The notes under the pieces are model-generated. The model worked only from the letters and a program-made list of their open reading frames with translations, was not told the origin of the DNA and made no database searches. A DNA stretch of 64,000 nucleotides, from the NCBI RefSeq assembly GCF_050589705.1, contig NZ_JBNGOT010000019.1:1-64000 (forward strand), given 5' to 3'. Position 1 is the first letter of the stretch, and every line of letters begins with the position of its first letter. This DNA is from Sunxiuqinia rutila. GTDB taxonomy: Bacteria > Bacteroidota > Bacteroidia > Bacteroidales > Prolixibacteraceae. Shown in pieces: positions 26,934 through 35,862 of the stretch. The position numbers and the translations under genes are program-made.

Positions 26934-26972
26934 AAAAACCTTTGAGTTCTGACTCAAAGGTTTTTTGTTTTT
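26934..26972 (+). terminator. Terminator of first tRNA-Phe
   Basis: Stem 26934-26947 with 26952-26965, loop TCTG, followed by T-rich GTTTTT. It begins 11 bases after the tRNA. Confidence 0.9.
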
Positions 26973-27139
26973 AAGCCCACTGCCAAGATCGCCCGAAAAG
27001 CGGAGCTCCAAATAAGAAATCTCCATTTTAAAATTGATCCGGAAAAAGCTGTCAAGCAGTAACCATCAGGGCTGCCGGCAATTAACCATTGCCTCCAACT
27101 AATCTTCGCAGACTATTTACAGGAAGTCGTAAAAAATGT

Positions 27140-27169
27140 TTTGTAGTTAAATATTTTGCACTATATTTG
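27140..27169 (+). promoter_or_regulatory. Promoter of second tRNA-Phe
   Basis: TTTG (27140-27143), 18 bases, then TATATTTG (27162-27169), as in copy 1. Confidence 0.8.
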
Positions 27170-27185
27170 CCACCGCAAAATCAAC

Positions 27186-27261
<76 letters not shown>

Positions 27262-27271
27262 AGATTGCAGC

Positions 27272-27309
27272 AAAGCCTTTGAGTTCCGACTCAAAGGCTT
27301 TTTGTTTTT
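27272..27309 (+). terminator. Terminator of second tRNA-Phe
   Basis: Stem 27272-27284 with 27289-27301, loop TCCG, followed by TTTGTTTTT. The basal pairs differ from the first copy but keep pairing. Confidence 0.9.
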
Positions 27310-27690
27310 AAGCCCACCTCTTCTTAAAATTCAGAATATTTCCTGAAGATTTTGGATTTTACCAACAACTCCTTCATCCCAACCAACACCTTTGCATTTC
27401 AATTCCGCGAAAAAGACAACGGCTTGTCGTCGACAAACAGCCCAATGCTTAAACAAAGGATTTGCAAGCCTTTTCCAGGCCTTCAGCAACCAATCCGACA
27501 CCCATGTCCTGATTTCAAATCAAAGCCCGAGGAGTAGCCCTTTTGCCCCCAGCAAGCCATCGCCATTGCCTCAGCAGGGAAACAACAAACAGAAGTCATC
27601 CACGCCAAATTGAATTCAGCGCAAAAGACCATACATTAAAAAAAGCAGGATTGAATTTTTACTGATCCGAACGAATCATTCTGAAAATAA
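27310..27690. other. Gene-free stretch between two tRNA clusters
   Basis: About 380 bases between the tRNA-Phe terminator and the terminator of the opposite tRNA operon. Short open frames exist on the plus strand (for example 27352-27537 and 27392-27613), but they overlap each other, lack a start context and show no family features. I see no repeat, tRNA or strong hairpin. Confidence 0.5.
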
Positions 27691-27720
27691 AAAAGCACCT
27701 CATTTTCATGAAGTGCTTTT
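27691..27720 (-). terminator. Terminator of the tRNA-Gly/Leu/Gly operon
   Basis: AAAAGCAC (27691-27698) pairs with GTGCTTTT (27713-27720). TTATTTTC follows on the minus strand. It sits just past the last tRNA. Confidence 0.75.
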
Positions 27721-27726
27721 CTGATG

Positions 27727-27799
<73 letters not shown>

Positions 27800-27824
27800 A
27801 ACAATACTTACAAAGTACTAAGTG

Positions 27825-27909
27825 TACCCGAAGCGGGACTTGAACCCGCACGACCGCAATGGTCATTGGATTTTAAGTCCAACGTGTCTACCAATTCCAC
27901 CATCCGGGC
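27825..27909 (-). tRNA. tRNA-Leu (TAA)
   Basis: An 85-base class II tRNA with a long variable arm. The anticodon loop CTTAAAA between TTGGA and TCCAA gives anticodon TAA (Leu). The acceptor stem GCCCGGA/TTCGGGT contains two G:U pairs. CCA is not encoded. It is the middle gene of the operon. Confidence 0.95.
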
Positions 27910-27956
27910 ATCCTTTAAAAGTCAATTTAAGATTTCTCCAAACTTACTTTTAAGAA

Positions 27957-28032
<76 letters not shown>

Positions 28033-28080
28033 ATCTATTTTTAAAGAACGTCTGCTCTCGTGCTCTTGAAAACAGCGATG

Positions 28081-28111
28081 CAAATATATTGCTAATTTTT
28101 CTTTCTCCAAA
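28081..28111 (-). promoter_or_regulatory. Promoter of the tRNA-Gly/Leu/Gly operon
   Basis: On the minus strand, TTTG (28108-28111), exactly 19 bases, then TATATTTG (28081-28088). This is a textbook Bacteroidota promoter; the first tRNA begins about 49 bases downstream. Confidence 0.85.
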
Positions 28112-28157
28112 AATAATATTTAAAAAATCAGAGAAATTCTACATCTCTTGCACGCTC

Positions 28158-30776
28158 CTACTTCAATCCGGAGATCTTTTTAATCCCATTCAATTTATTA
28201 AGTGCCTCAATAGGAGTAAGATTGTTAATATCCAGATTTTTTATCTCATCCCGAATTTGTTTTAACACCGGATCATCAAGCTGAAAAAAGCTCATTTGGA
28301 AGCCTTCGCGGTGTTCTGCCATGCCATTCAGAGGTTTAGCCAATCCATCCTTACGATTGGCCGCTTCCAGCTGCCCCAGGATCTCATTGGCCCGATTGAC
28401 AACTGAAGGTGGCATACCAGCCATTTTGGCCACATGAATACCAAAACTGTGGTTACTTCCACCGCGCACCAGCTTCCGCAAAAAGATCACTTTATTGCCT
28501 ACTTCCTTTATGGTTACATTGTAGTTTTTCACCCGACCAAACGACTTTTCCATCTCGTTCAATTCATGATAGTGCGTCGCAAAAAGGGTTTTGGCCTTGG
28601 TTTTCGAATGCTCATGAATGTATTCAACAATCGACCAGGCGATGGATATTCCGTCGTAAGTCGATGTCCCCCGTCCCAGTTCATCCAGCAAAATCAGGCT
28701 TCGATCGGATAAATTATTCAAGATGCTGGCGGCTTCATTCATCTCAACCATAAAAGTAGATTCGCCTAAGGAGATATTATCCGAAGCACCTACCCTGGTA
28801 AAGATTTTATCCACATAGCCAATTTTAGCTGCCTTGGCAGGCACAAACGAACCAATCTGAGCCATCAACACAATTAGTGCGGTTTGGCGCAACAAAGCCG
28901 ATTTACCAGCCATATTGGGTCCGGTAATGATAATGACCTGCTGTTCTTCCTGATCCAGCATCACATCGTTGCTAATGTAGGATTCACCAATTGGAAGTTG
29001 TTGTTCGATGACCGGATGCCGCCCCTCCTTAATCTCAATTTTTACCGAGTCATTCACTTCCGGCCGATTGTAGTCCGACTCCTTCGCCGAACTTGCAAAA
29101 GACAACAGGCAATCCAGACGAGCGATTACCCCGGCATTCAGCTGAATCGCCTGAATGTATTCAGCCAGAGCCACAACCAACTCATTGTACAAGCGGGCTT
29201 CAAGTGCCAGTATTTTTTCTTCGGCTCCCAGAATTTTACTTTCGTATTCCTTCAGCTCCTCAGTAATGTACCGCTCGGCACTCACCAAAGTTTGCTTGCG
29301 AATCCACTCTTCCGGTACTTTATCTTTATGCGTATTGCGTACTTCAATGTAATAGCCAAACACATTGTTGAACGCTATTTTAAGTGAAGGGATGCCTGTG
29401 CGTTTCGATTCACGTTCCTGCATTTGAGCCAGGTAATCTTTCCCCGAAAAGGCCAGCTTACGCAATTCATCCAACTCTTCCGAAACCCCTTCCTGAATCA
29501 CGCTTCCACGATGCAGCTGCACCGGCGGATCAGCGGTTATTTCTCGTTCCATCCGCTCCCGAATCGTTTGACACGGATTCAACTGCTCAGCCATTCGTTT
29601 CAACACATTCTGATCGGCTTGTCCCAACATGTCCTTGATTGGATCGATGGCGCGCAAGGCAGCTCGCAACTGCACCACTTCTCGCGGATTGATGCGTCCA
29701 ACAGCTACCTTGGATATGATCCGTTCCAAGTCACCAATCTGACGAATTTGCTCGGAAATCGCTTCCTGCTGTGGTTCATGCTTTAGGAAGTATTCCACCA
29801 CCGACAACCGGTCATTGATGGCGGAAATCTCTTTCAATGGCAGGGCGATCCACCGCTTCAGCATGCGCGACCCCATGGGCGAAATTGTTTTATCAAGCAC
29901 CTGGGCCAAGGTTTTGGCTCCTTCATTAATCACCCCAAAAAGTTCCAGGTTACGAATGGTAAAGCGATCCAGCCAAACATATTTATCTTCCTCAATACGC
30001 GAAAGCGAACTGATATGCTGCAACTGGGTGTGTTGTGTTAAATCCAGGTAGTGTAAAATGGCCCCGGAAGCCATCACCCCATAATGCAGGTCCTGCACTC
30101 CAAAGCCTTTCAATGATTTGGTTTCGAAATGTCTTAACAGTCGATCGGTGGCAGCATCTTCCGTGTACACCCAATCATCCAAGGTGTAGGTGTAGAATTT
30201 TCCACCAAACAAAGCAATGAAATCATTGCCTTTCCCCCGCTGAAACAACACTTCTTTGGGTTTGAATGAATTCAGCAACTTATCGATGTATTCAAAGCTT
30301 CCTTCAGCCGTCAGGAATTCTCCGGTTGAAATATCCAGGAAAGCCACCCCTGCCATCTTCTTGTCAAAATGAACCGAAGCCAGAAAGTTATTCTCCCGAT
30401 GTTCCAGAATGTTATCATTGATAGAAACTCCGGGCGTTACCAGCTCGGTAATTCCGCGTTTCACAATTTTCTTGGTCATCTTCGGATCTTCCAACTGCTC
30501 GCAAATTGCCACGCGCTGTCCGGCACGCACCAGTTTGGGCAGGTAAGTATCCAAGGCATGATGCGGGAACCCGGCCAGCTCAACAAAATTGGCAGCACCG
30601 TTGGCTCGTTTGGTCAGGGTAATCCCTAAAATTTCAGCAGCCTTAATGGCATCCTCTCCAAAGGTTTCATAAAAATCCCCCACACGGAACAACAAAATGG
30701 CATCCGGGTGTTTGTCTTTGATGCTGTAATACTGCTTCATCAAAGGGGTCTCAACGTATCTTTTTGATTTTGTCAA
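28158..30776 (-). CDS. mutS: DNA mismatch repair protein MutS
   Basis: An 872-residue mismatch-recognition ATPase that starts methyl-independent or MutL-directed repair. The mismatch-reading Phe-X-Glu motif is in GDFYETF (33-39). The Walker A motif GPNMAGKS and Walker B region LILLDELGRGT lie in the C-terminal ATPase domain (about 590-800). The start shown is a TTG giving MTKSKRYVETPLMKQYY; the ETPLMKQY sequence belongs to the conserved N-terminus of the family, and the -7 box leaves only about 26 bases of leader, so the next ATG (30740) would cut into the domain. Apparently monocistronic. Confidence 0.95.
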   Translation of the reverse strand: MTKSKRYVETPLMKQYYSIKDKHPDAILLFRVGDFYETFGEDAIKAAEILGITLTKRANGAANFVELAGFPHHALDTYLPKLVRAGQRVAICEQLEDPKMTKKIVKRGITELVTPGVSINDNILEHRENNFLASVHFDKKMAGVAFLDISTGEFLTAEGSFEYIDKLLNSFKPKEVLFQRGKGNDFIALFGGKFYTYTLDDWVYTEDAATDRLLRHFETKSLKGFGVQDLHYGVMASGAILHYLDLTQHTQLQHISSLSRIEEDKYVWLDRFTIRNLELFGVINEGAKTLAQVLDKTISPMGSRMLKRWIALPLKEISAINDRLSVVEYFLKHEPQQEAISEQIRQIGDLERIISKVAVGRINPREVVQLRAALRAIDPIKDMLGQADQNVLKRMAEQLNPCQTIRERMEREITADPPVQLHRGSVIQEGVSEELDELRKLAFSGKDYLAQMQERESKRTGIPSLKIAFNNVFGYYIEVRNTHKDKVPEEWIRKQTLVSAERYITEELKEYESKILGAEEKILALEARLYNELVVALAEYIQAIQLNAGVIARLDCLLSFASSAKESDYNRPEVNDSVKIEIKEGRHPVIEQQLPIGESYISNDVMLDQEEQQVIIITGPNMAGKSALLRQTALIVLMAQIGSFVPAKAAKIGYVDKIFTRVGASDNISLGESTFMVEMNEAASILNNLSDRSLILLDELGRGTSTYDGISIAWSIVEYIHEHSKTKAKTLFATHYHELNEMEKSFGRVKNYNVTIKEVGNKVIFLRKLVRGGSNHSFGIHVAKMAGMPPSVVNRANEILGQLEAANRKDGLAKPLNGMAEHREGFQMSFFQLDDPVLKQIRDEIKNLDINNLTPIEALNKLNGIKKISGLK

Positions 30777-30808
30777 AGCGAATTCGGGTTTTAAAATTGA
30801 ATGAATAG

Positions 30809-30816
30809 CAAAGATA
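30809..30816 (-). promoter_or_regulatory. -7 box for mutS
   Basis: Reads TATCTTTG on the minus strand, 32 bases before the TTG start used here. Confidence 0.55.
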
Positions 30817-30901
30817 AAAGATGCATGTACAACAAGGAAGGTCTGCGCTGATTTGTTCAGCGAAACTTTTCAACAACCATCAACAGTCCTCCCAAAGTTG
30901 A

Positions 30902-32095
30902 TCAGCAAACCTCCCGGCTGGCTTTCAGGGCAAGAAAACTGTGCAACAAAGCCCGGCAAAGCATCATTGCCGTTAGCAGGTAAAAGCTGAACGGGAAAGC
31001 CTGGGGGGTCAAAAGGTTAAACAGAAAAAACACCAACAACCAAACCGATAAGGCTTTCCAGTACCAGGCTAAAGCCGGACGCCATTTACGGACCATCCAC
31101 AGAAAAGGAAACACCAGGTTGGTTGGAACTGCCCACCACAAATTGTAGTTGGGGTGCATTGCCGGATGCTCCGAGTAAGTCACAAACCAAAGCAAAACCA
31201 GTCCAATCAATCCGGTCACAAACAACAAAACATAGTCAATCCAAAGGCTGGCCTTTCGCTGCTTATACTGCTTATAACTAACCAGCACCAGCACAACCAA
31301 CAAAATGCCCAACACCAGCGAAGGATCCAACAATTGAAACCCAGATTTTTGCGTTTTCTCCGGCTCATAGATCATTCGGGTTTCTTTCACCAAGGAACGA
31401 CTCTCCCCTTCTGCCTGAATTTGCGCTTCTGCAAAATGGCTCATCAAAAAATCAGGCAAAAACATTTCCTGATAGGCTGTTGCGATCTCGTCCGATGGAC
31501 TCCCCAAGGTCAGATGAATGCCAAAATTTATCCATGGCAAAACACGCTGATAAGCATCAACATGCTCTCTAAAAGTCATGCCCAAACCTGTTTCTTCTGA
31601 AAAAGTCAATTTCCCGTCAACATGTTTCTCAACCACATCACGCACGCGCGTAGCACAGTTGTCCATGAAGAAATTGTATCGGTATTCCCGGTTTTCGGGT
31701 TTGGCGTTCCAAATTAAATAGCCGAGCAGCTGTTGTTTTTCCGATTGAGTCAGGTTCAATATCTGTTCGTCAATCCGGCGCTGGCTACGTCGGTAGCTCT
31801 CCAGAAAATTCTCATACTTTTCAGCCGCCAGTAAATAATCCGTCTGCCCCTTGGCAAAACGGTAAACAAAATTTGGCTCACTAAAACTAAATACCCCGTA
31901 GTTAAACACAACATCCACCCTACGTGCCGGATCGTGCACCCGGATAGCGCTGTGTCCGTAAAGGGCATGAACCTGCTTGCTGGGTCCACAGGTAAGCAGG
32001 CTCACTTCTGCTTTATCACTTAAATTAAAAGCCTGGCTGCCCCAGGAAAAGCAAAGCAAAAAGCTAATGGTAAAAGCAAGAAATATCTTATTCAC
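30902..32095 (-). CDS. lnb: Lnb-like lipoprotein N-acyltransferase candidate (DUF4105)
   Basis: A 397-residue envelope protein of the DUF4105/Lnb type. In Bacteroides, a DUF4105 protein was shown to add the third (N-linked) acyl chain to lipoproteins. Here residues 1-22 form a signal peptide, the periplasmic domain (about 28-180) carries His48 in YGHSAIRV and Cys147 in DNCATRVRD as likely catalytic residues, and about four transmembrane helices occupy 265-395. The start is a GTG at 32095; it is needed to include the signal peptide. DUF4105 proteins occur in several copies in some genomes, so orthology with the proven enzyme is an inference. Confidence 0.7.
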   Translation of the reverse strand: MNKIFLAFTISFLLCFSWGSQAFNLSDKAEVSLLTCGPSKQVHALYGHSAIRVHDPARRVDVVFNYGVFSFSEPNFVYRFAKGQTDYLLAAEKYENFLESYRRSQRRIDEQILNLTQSEKQQLLGYLIWNAKPENREYRYNFFMDNCATRVRDVVEKHVDGKLTFSEETGLGMTFREHVDAYQRVLPWINFGIHLTLGSPSDEIATAYQEMFLPDFLMSHFAEAQIQAEGESRSLVKETRMIYEPEKTQKSGFQLLDPSLVLGILLVVLVLVSYKQYKQRKASLWIDYVLLFVTGLIGLVLLWFVTYSEHPAMHPNYNLWWAVPTNLVFPFLWMVRKWRPALAWYWKALSVWLLVFFLFNLLTPQAFPFSFYLLTAMMLCRALLHSFLALKASREVC

Positions 32096-32122
32096 AACTT
32101 TTTTTATTCAAAAAAAACAAAA

Positions 32123-32142
32123 AAGCAGGTCTAAACCTGCTT
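32123..32142 (-). terminator. Terminator after the DUF1761 gene
   Basis: AAGCAGGT (32123-32130) pairs with ACCTGCTT (32135-32142), loop CTAA. A long T-rich run follows on the minus strand. Confidence 0.8.
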
Positions 32143-32209
32143 AATCCTGAAAATCTTTTCCAAAAGTTATTGCTGCCCTCTTTAACTGCACTTATCCGAT
32201 GCGCCGAAA

Positions 32210-32629
32210 TCAATGCCACCCACCAATAATTGCTCCCATAATCAGATAAGAAACAAGGTCATATCCGGCATGAATCAAAAACAAACCCGGCTTTCCCTGC
32301 TCAAAAAGGATGTTGTTCAGCCGCGACGTGCTGATCCAAAAAACAGCAATGACAAAACCGGCAAAAAGCCCCATTCCCAGATCAGCCGACGATCCTAAAA
32401 ACAAAGCCAGGGCAAATGCCGCCAGCAAGGAAGCAATAAATGAACTCCCAAATATAACCGGCATAGGGAGTCCTTCCTTGAGTTTTTCTTCAGTAAAGCC
32501 ATTAAGTTCCATCCACTTGTTGCCGAACAAAACAGGCGAATACCATAAACTTCCAACCACAAAGGTGCTTAGCGAAGCCACTAAAACAGCCCAATAATTC
32601 AAATTTGAAATCACATGTGCCAAGTCCAT
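32210..32629 (-). CDS. DUF1761 small integral membrane protein
   Basis: A 139-residue protein with about four hydrophobic helices (about 12-30, 57-78, 82-101, 117-136). The N-terminal segment FVVGSLWYSPVLFGNKWMEL matches the DUF1761 pattern (GxLWYSPxxFGxxW). The function of the family is unknown. It has its own terminator and no co-directional partner close by. Confidence 0.85.
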   Translation of the reverse strand: MDLAHVISNLNYWAVLVASLSTFVVGSLWYSPVLFGNKWMELNGFTEEKLKEGLPMPVIFGSSFIASLLAAFALALFLGSSADLGMGLFAGFVIAVFWISTSRLNNILFEQGKPGLFLIHAGYDLVSYLIMGAIIGGWH

Positions 32630-32737
32630 AATTTTCAGTTTAGTTTCACAATTTGTAAGCTTAATACAAATTACAAAATCAGTAGGACAAGTCCTTATTT
32701 AGATTGAATTAAAATAGTATTTGCGCATAATTTTAGA

Positions 32738-32745
32738 TATTTTTG
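32738..32745 (+). promoter_or_regulatory. -7 box for ricT
   Basis: TATTTTTG, a match to TAnnTTTG, 26 bases before the ricT start codon. Confidence 0.55.
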
Positions 32746-32770
32746 TCTGAAATTATTAAATACGAAGCAT

Positions 32771-33889
32771 ATGGGATGTAGTGGATGTAATATGAATACT
32801 CAAGGTGACCGCCCCGAAATGCTAGGCACCTACAATTGGCTGAACGATTTACCAGATACAACACATTTATCAAATATTGTTGAAGTGCGCTTCAAAGGAA
32901 CCCGCAAAGAGTTCTTTAAAAACGAAGATGCACTTTCATTAAAAGTAGGTGACTTAGTGGTCGTAGCCACCAATCCGGGACACGATGTCGGAACCGTTTC
33001 GCTAACAGGAACTCTTGCCGACAAACAGTTTAAACGAAAAATAAGAAAACCGGAACGTTACCAATGGAATAAAATTTACCGCAAAGCCACCACCACTGAT
33101 AAGGAAAAGGCTGAAGCGGCCCGCAACCGTGAATATGCCGTTATGGTGCGTTCGCGCCAGCTAGCTAATGAGTTAGAGCTGGACATGAAAATCGGAGATG
33201 TTGAATTCCGTGGAGACAATGCCAAGGCGATATTTTATTACATTGCTGAAGGTCGAGTCGATTTTCGGGAACTCATTCGCCGTTATGCGCGCGAATTTCG
33301 GGTCAAGGTTGAAATGAAGCAAATAGGTGCACGGCAGGAAGCCGGACGTATAGGCGGCATTGGCTCTTGCGGTCGCGAGCTTTGTTGCTCAACCTGGCGA
33401 ACTGATTTTGACAGCGTTACCTCCGATGCGGCCCATCAGCAAGGTTTGTCGCCCAACGCTGAGAAAATGGCCGGCAAATGTGGGAAGCTGAAGTGCTGCC
33501 TGATGTACGAGCTGGATACCTACCTGGAAGCGCAGGATGATTTCCCCAATGAACTGCTGGCATTGGAAACATCCAAAGGATTGGCCCGTCATTTTAAAAC
33601 AGAGATTCTGAATAAGAAAATCTGGTATACGTTGGAAGAAGCCTACGGCAACAAACCCCTGGTTTTGGACTTGGATGATGTCAAGAAAATCATTCAGCTT
33701 AACAAACGCGGCCGAAAACCACCCATTGAGCAATACCTTAGCCCGGAGGCCAAATTAGAAAATGAAATGAGCGTAGGCTCTGTGAATACCGATTTACTGG
33801 AGAAACCCAAAAAGAAGAAAAATCGTAAGCGAAAGTTTTCAAAACGGCCCAACACGAACCGACAGAAAAAAGTAAATACCAATTCATAA
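32771..33889 (+). CDS. ricT: RicT/PSP1-family iron-sulfur protein
   Basis: A 372-residue protein with the PSP1 C-terminal domain. In Bacillus, RicT (YaaT) joins RicA and RicF in an Fe-S complex affecting RNA processing and sporulation phosphorelays; the Bacteroidota role is not well defined. The conserved cysteines are clear: Cys200 and Cys205/206 in SCGRELCC and Cys237 and Cys242/243 in KCGKLKCC. An extra N-terminal pair (Cys3, Cys6 in MGCSGC) is present. The last 45 residues are very rich in Lys and Arg, suggesting RNA or DNA contact. It is convergent with the mevalonate kinase gene and shares a terminator with it. Confidence 0.92.
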   Translation: MGCSGCNMNTQGDRPEMLGTYNWLNDLPDTTHLSNIVEVRFKGTRKEFFKNEDALSLKVGDLVVVATNPGHDVGTVSLTGTLADKQFKRKIRKPERYQWNKIYRKATTTDKEKAEAARNREYAVMVRSRQLANELELDMKIGDVEFRGDNAKAIFYYIAEGRVDFRELIRRYAREFRVKVEMKQIGARQEAGRIGGIGSCGRELCCSTWRTDFDSVTSDAAHQQGLSPNAEKMAGKCGKLKCCLMYELDTYLEAQDDFPNELLALETSKGLARHFKTEILNKKIWYTLEEAYGNKPLVLDLDDVKKIIQLNKRGRKPPIEQYLSPEAKLENEMSVGSVNTDLLEKPKKKKNRKRKFSKRPNTNRQKKVNTNS

Positions 33890-33893
33890 ACAC

Positions 33894-33927
33894 AAAGCCT
33901 TGAGGTTAAAACACCTTGAGGCTTTTT
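33894..33927. terminator. Shared terminator between ricT and the nine-gene operon
   Basis: Stem 33894-33906 with 33913-33925 (13 pairs, two G:U), followed on the plus strand by TTTTTAG. The stop codon of the mevalonate kinase gene (33906-33908) lies in its loop edge. It is stronger for the plus strand than for the minus strand. Confidence 0.75.
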
Positions 33928-34817
33928 AGTTTTGCAGGTAAAGTCACGCCATCGGGAACAAAAGCAAGCAGGTAGCCACCGCCCCCGGAACCCAATAACT
34001 TTATCGGAATATCCCGGCTTGTCAATTCCTGAAAAACCGACTTAAACGCTTCCGGAATCATTGGCTGAAGATTTTCACGTTGAAAAGCCGAAATTGATTT
34101 CAACGCTTGAAAAAGCCTGGTGGTATCGCCATTCAAAAAAGCATGAATAGCCTGCGAATTCGACGGCAGAAAAAGCTCATCAAACTTGGCCTTGAACTCC
34201 TGTGCTTCCATGTTTTTCACAAACCAGCTTACCAAAGGGGCCGTTGGGCTTTTCTCCTGGGTATTCAGCAGCACTACCGAGTACCCCGGCGTTTGAATTT
34301 CAGGTGAAGGCAGGCGAATCTCGTCACCCACCAATAAAACCGGCCGGTTAACATACGATACCAAGGGATCAAAACCCGAACTTTTACCATGAAAGAAAGA
34401 CTCCATCACTGAAAAATCGTGCTTTAGGCTGCTCAACAACCAGGACTTTTCTTTGAGCTCTTTCAAATCCAACTGATTACTTCCATAGTGTTGATAGAGT
34501 GCCGCACACAGTGCTCCGGAGCTGCCTACGCCGTACTGCAAAGGAATATCAGAATCAAAGTGAAGTCCTCGCTTTAAATCCCGGCGAATTTCATCGAGTC
34601 CGATGGGAAAGTTCATTTGTTCGTTTAATCCTTCTTGCTCAAAGAACGTGACAAAATGCTCCAAATCCCGCTGACTCTGCTTTACCTCGGCCACTTTCTT
34701 TTGACTCGCAAAGGCAAGCTCTCCGGTAAAATGGGGAAACGGAACAGCCAGCGCTTCAGCTCCAAACATCAACCCATATTCCCCAAACAACAATAATTTG
34801 GCATTAAATTTCTTCAT
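33906..34817 (-). CDS. Mevalonate kinase (Bacteroidota type)
   Basis: A 303-residue GHMP kinase predicted to phosphorylate mevalonate at C5. Motifs are KLLLFGEYGLMFGAEALAVP (7-26), the phosphate loop QYGVGSSGALCAALY, the substrate-side segment ESFFHGKSSGFDPL, and the C-terminal LLGSGGGGYLLAF. The ESFFHGKSSG-DPL stretch matches the proteins annotated as mevalonate kinase in Flavobacteriia. It is the last gene of the operon and overlaps the decarboxylase gene by 14 bases. Assignment between mevalonate kinase and phosphomevalonate kinase rests on family resemblance. Confidence 0.82.
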   Translation of the reverse strand: MKKFNAKLLLFGEYGLMFGAEALAVPFPHFTGELAFASQKKVAEVKQSQRDLEHFVTFFEQEGLNEQMNFPIGLDEIRRDLKRGLHFDSDIPLQYGVGSSGALCAALYQHYGSNQLDLKELKEKSWLLSSLKHDFSVMESFFHGKSSGFDPLVSYVNRPVLLVGDEIRLPSPEIQTPGYSVVLLNTQEKSPTAPLVSWFVKNMEAQEFKAKFDELFLPSNSQAIHAFLNGDTTRLFQALKSISAFQRENLQPMIPEAFKSVFQELTSRDIPIKLLGSGGGGYLLAFVPDGVTLPAKLKSLKVF

Positions 34818-35856
34818 CTGCTAATTTCATAGGGCCGCCGCCGATATTATCATCCAGCCATTGACCATTCTCTATTAAAGCCAACAACTCTGACTTGATA
34901 AACGCATGCACCTGCTGCTTGTCTTTTTCAAAATAAATCAAATGAATATTTGGCCCCGCATCAATTGTAAAACCAAGAGCCAAACCGCTTTTTTGGCGGT
35001 ATTCGCGTATTTTCTGAATGAGCAACAGGCTGTTGGGCTGCAATAGAATAAAAGAAGGGTCGGAAGTCATCATCATAGCGTGCAGACTCAGTGCTTCCTT
35101 TTCAACCAACTCAAAAAAACGCTCATGGTTGCCCACTTTCATCACCTGCACCAACTCGGTTAAGTGACTATTGGCCTGCACAATGCGCACGTCCTTAAAC
35201 TCATGCTGATTCATCAACTGATGTCCAGCCGAACTGGAAACTTTCTTCTGCGCAGAATCAACCAGCAAAACCGCATCCCGCAAGGACTGATAGTCCGGGT
35301 GAAATTTCTCGGTTACCGGAATGGCATTGCAGTCGGTTGAATTCAGAAAGCCGTTCATCCGGCCCCACAAGGCAAAAGAGGGAAACACGGACCGGCAGGC
35401 ACTACCACTTCCCAGACGTGCCCAGCGTGATGCCTTTTGAAAAAATTGCTGTTCGGTAAACTGCTTGTTTGTCACCTGTTCTTTCAAATCGACCAAACAA
35501 AGCGCCAGCGCTCCAAAAGCCGATGCCGAAGAGGCAATTCCGGCAGAATGCGGAAACGTATTACTGCTTTCTATGTAGAAGGAGTAGTCGTTCAGCCAAT
35601 CATGCTCCAGCGACATGCTGGCCAGGTATTTTTCAATGCGGTCGGCAAAAACCGATGGTTGGCCTTCAAACAAAAACTCAACCTTTCGCCGCGAAGAAGG
35701 CTCGATGCGCACCCGTGTTTGGGTCCGGGCTTTCTTCAAGCTGAAACTCAAGGACGGATTCATCGGTAACTGTCCCTCCTTTTTGCCCCAGTACTTTACC
35801 AATGCTATATTTGACGGACATTCCCATGCTGCCCGGTAAATTTCTTTTTTCACCAT
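34804..35856 (-). CDS. mvaD: Diphosphomevalonate decarboxylase
   Basis: A 350-residue GHMP-superfamily enzyme that converts mevalonate 5-diphosphate, with ATP, into isopentenyl diphosphate, CO2 and phosphate. The hallmark N-terminus is PSNIALVKYWGKKEG (about 14-28), followed by NPSLSFSL, and then the phosphate loop HSAGIASSASAFGALAL. The late segment IDAGPNIHLI is also characteristic. The ATG at 35856 lies six bases past the stop of the preceding GHMP kinase gene, and its 3-prime end overlaps the mevalonate kinase gene. Confidence 0.93.
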   Translation of the reverse strand: MVKKEIYRAAWECPSNIALVKYWGKKEGQLPMNPSLSFSLKKARTQTRVRIEPSSRRKVEFLFEGQPSVFADRIEKYLASMSLEHDWLNDYSFYIESSNTFPHSAGIASSASAFGALALCLVDLKEQVTNKQFTEQQFFQKASRWARLGSGSACRSVFPSFALWGRMNGFLNSTDCNAIPVTEKFHPDYQSLRDAVLLVDSAQKKVSSSAGHQLMNQHEFKDVRIVQANSHLTELVQVMKVGNHERFFELVEKEALSLHAMMMTSDPSFILLQPNSLLLIQKIREYRQKSGLALGFTIDAGPNIHLIYFEKDKQQVHAFIKSELLALIENGQWLDDNIGGGPMKLADEEI

Positions 35857-35862
35857 AATAAA

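Noticed and set aside
27352..27613. Two overlapping short plus-strand open frames between the tRNA clusters
   Set aside because: They overlap in different frames, have no ribosome-site context and no recognisable product.
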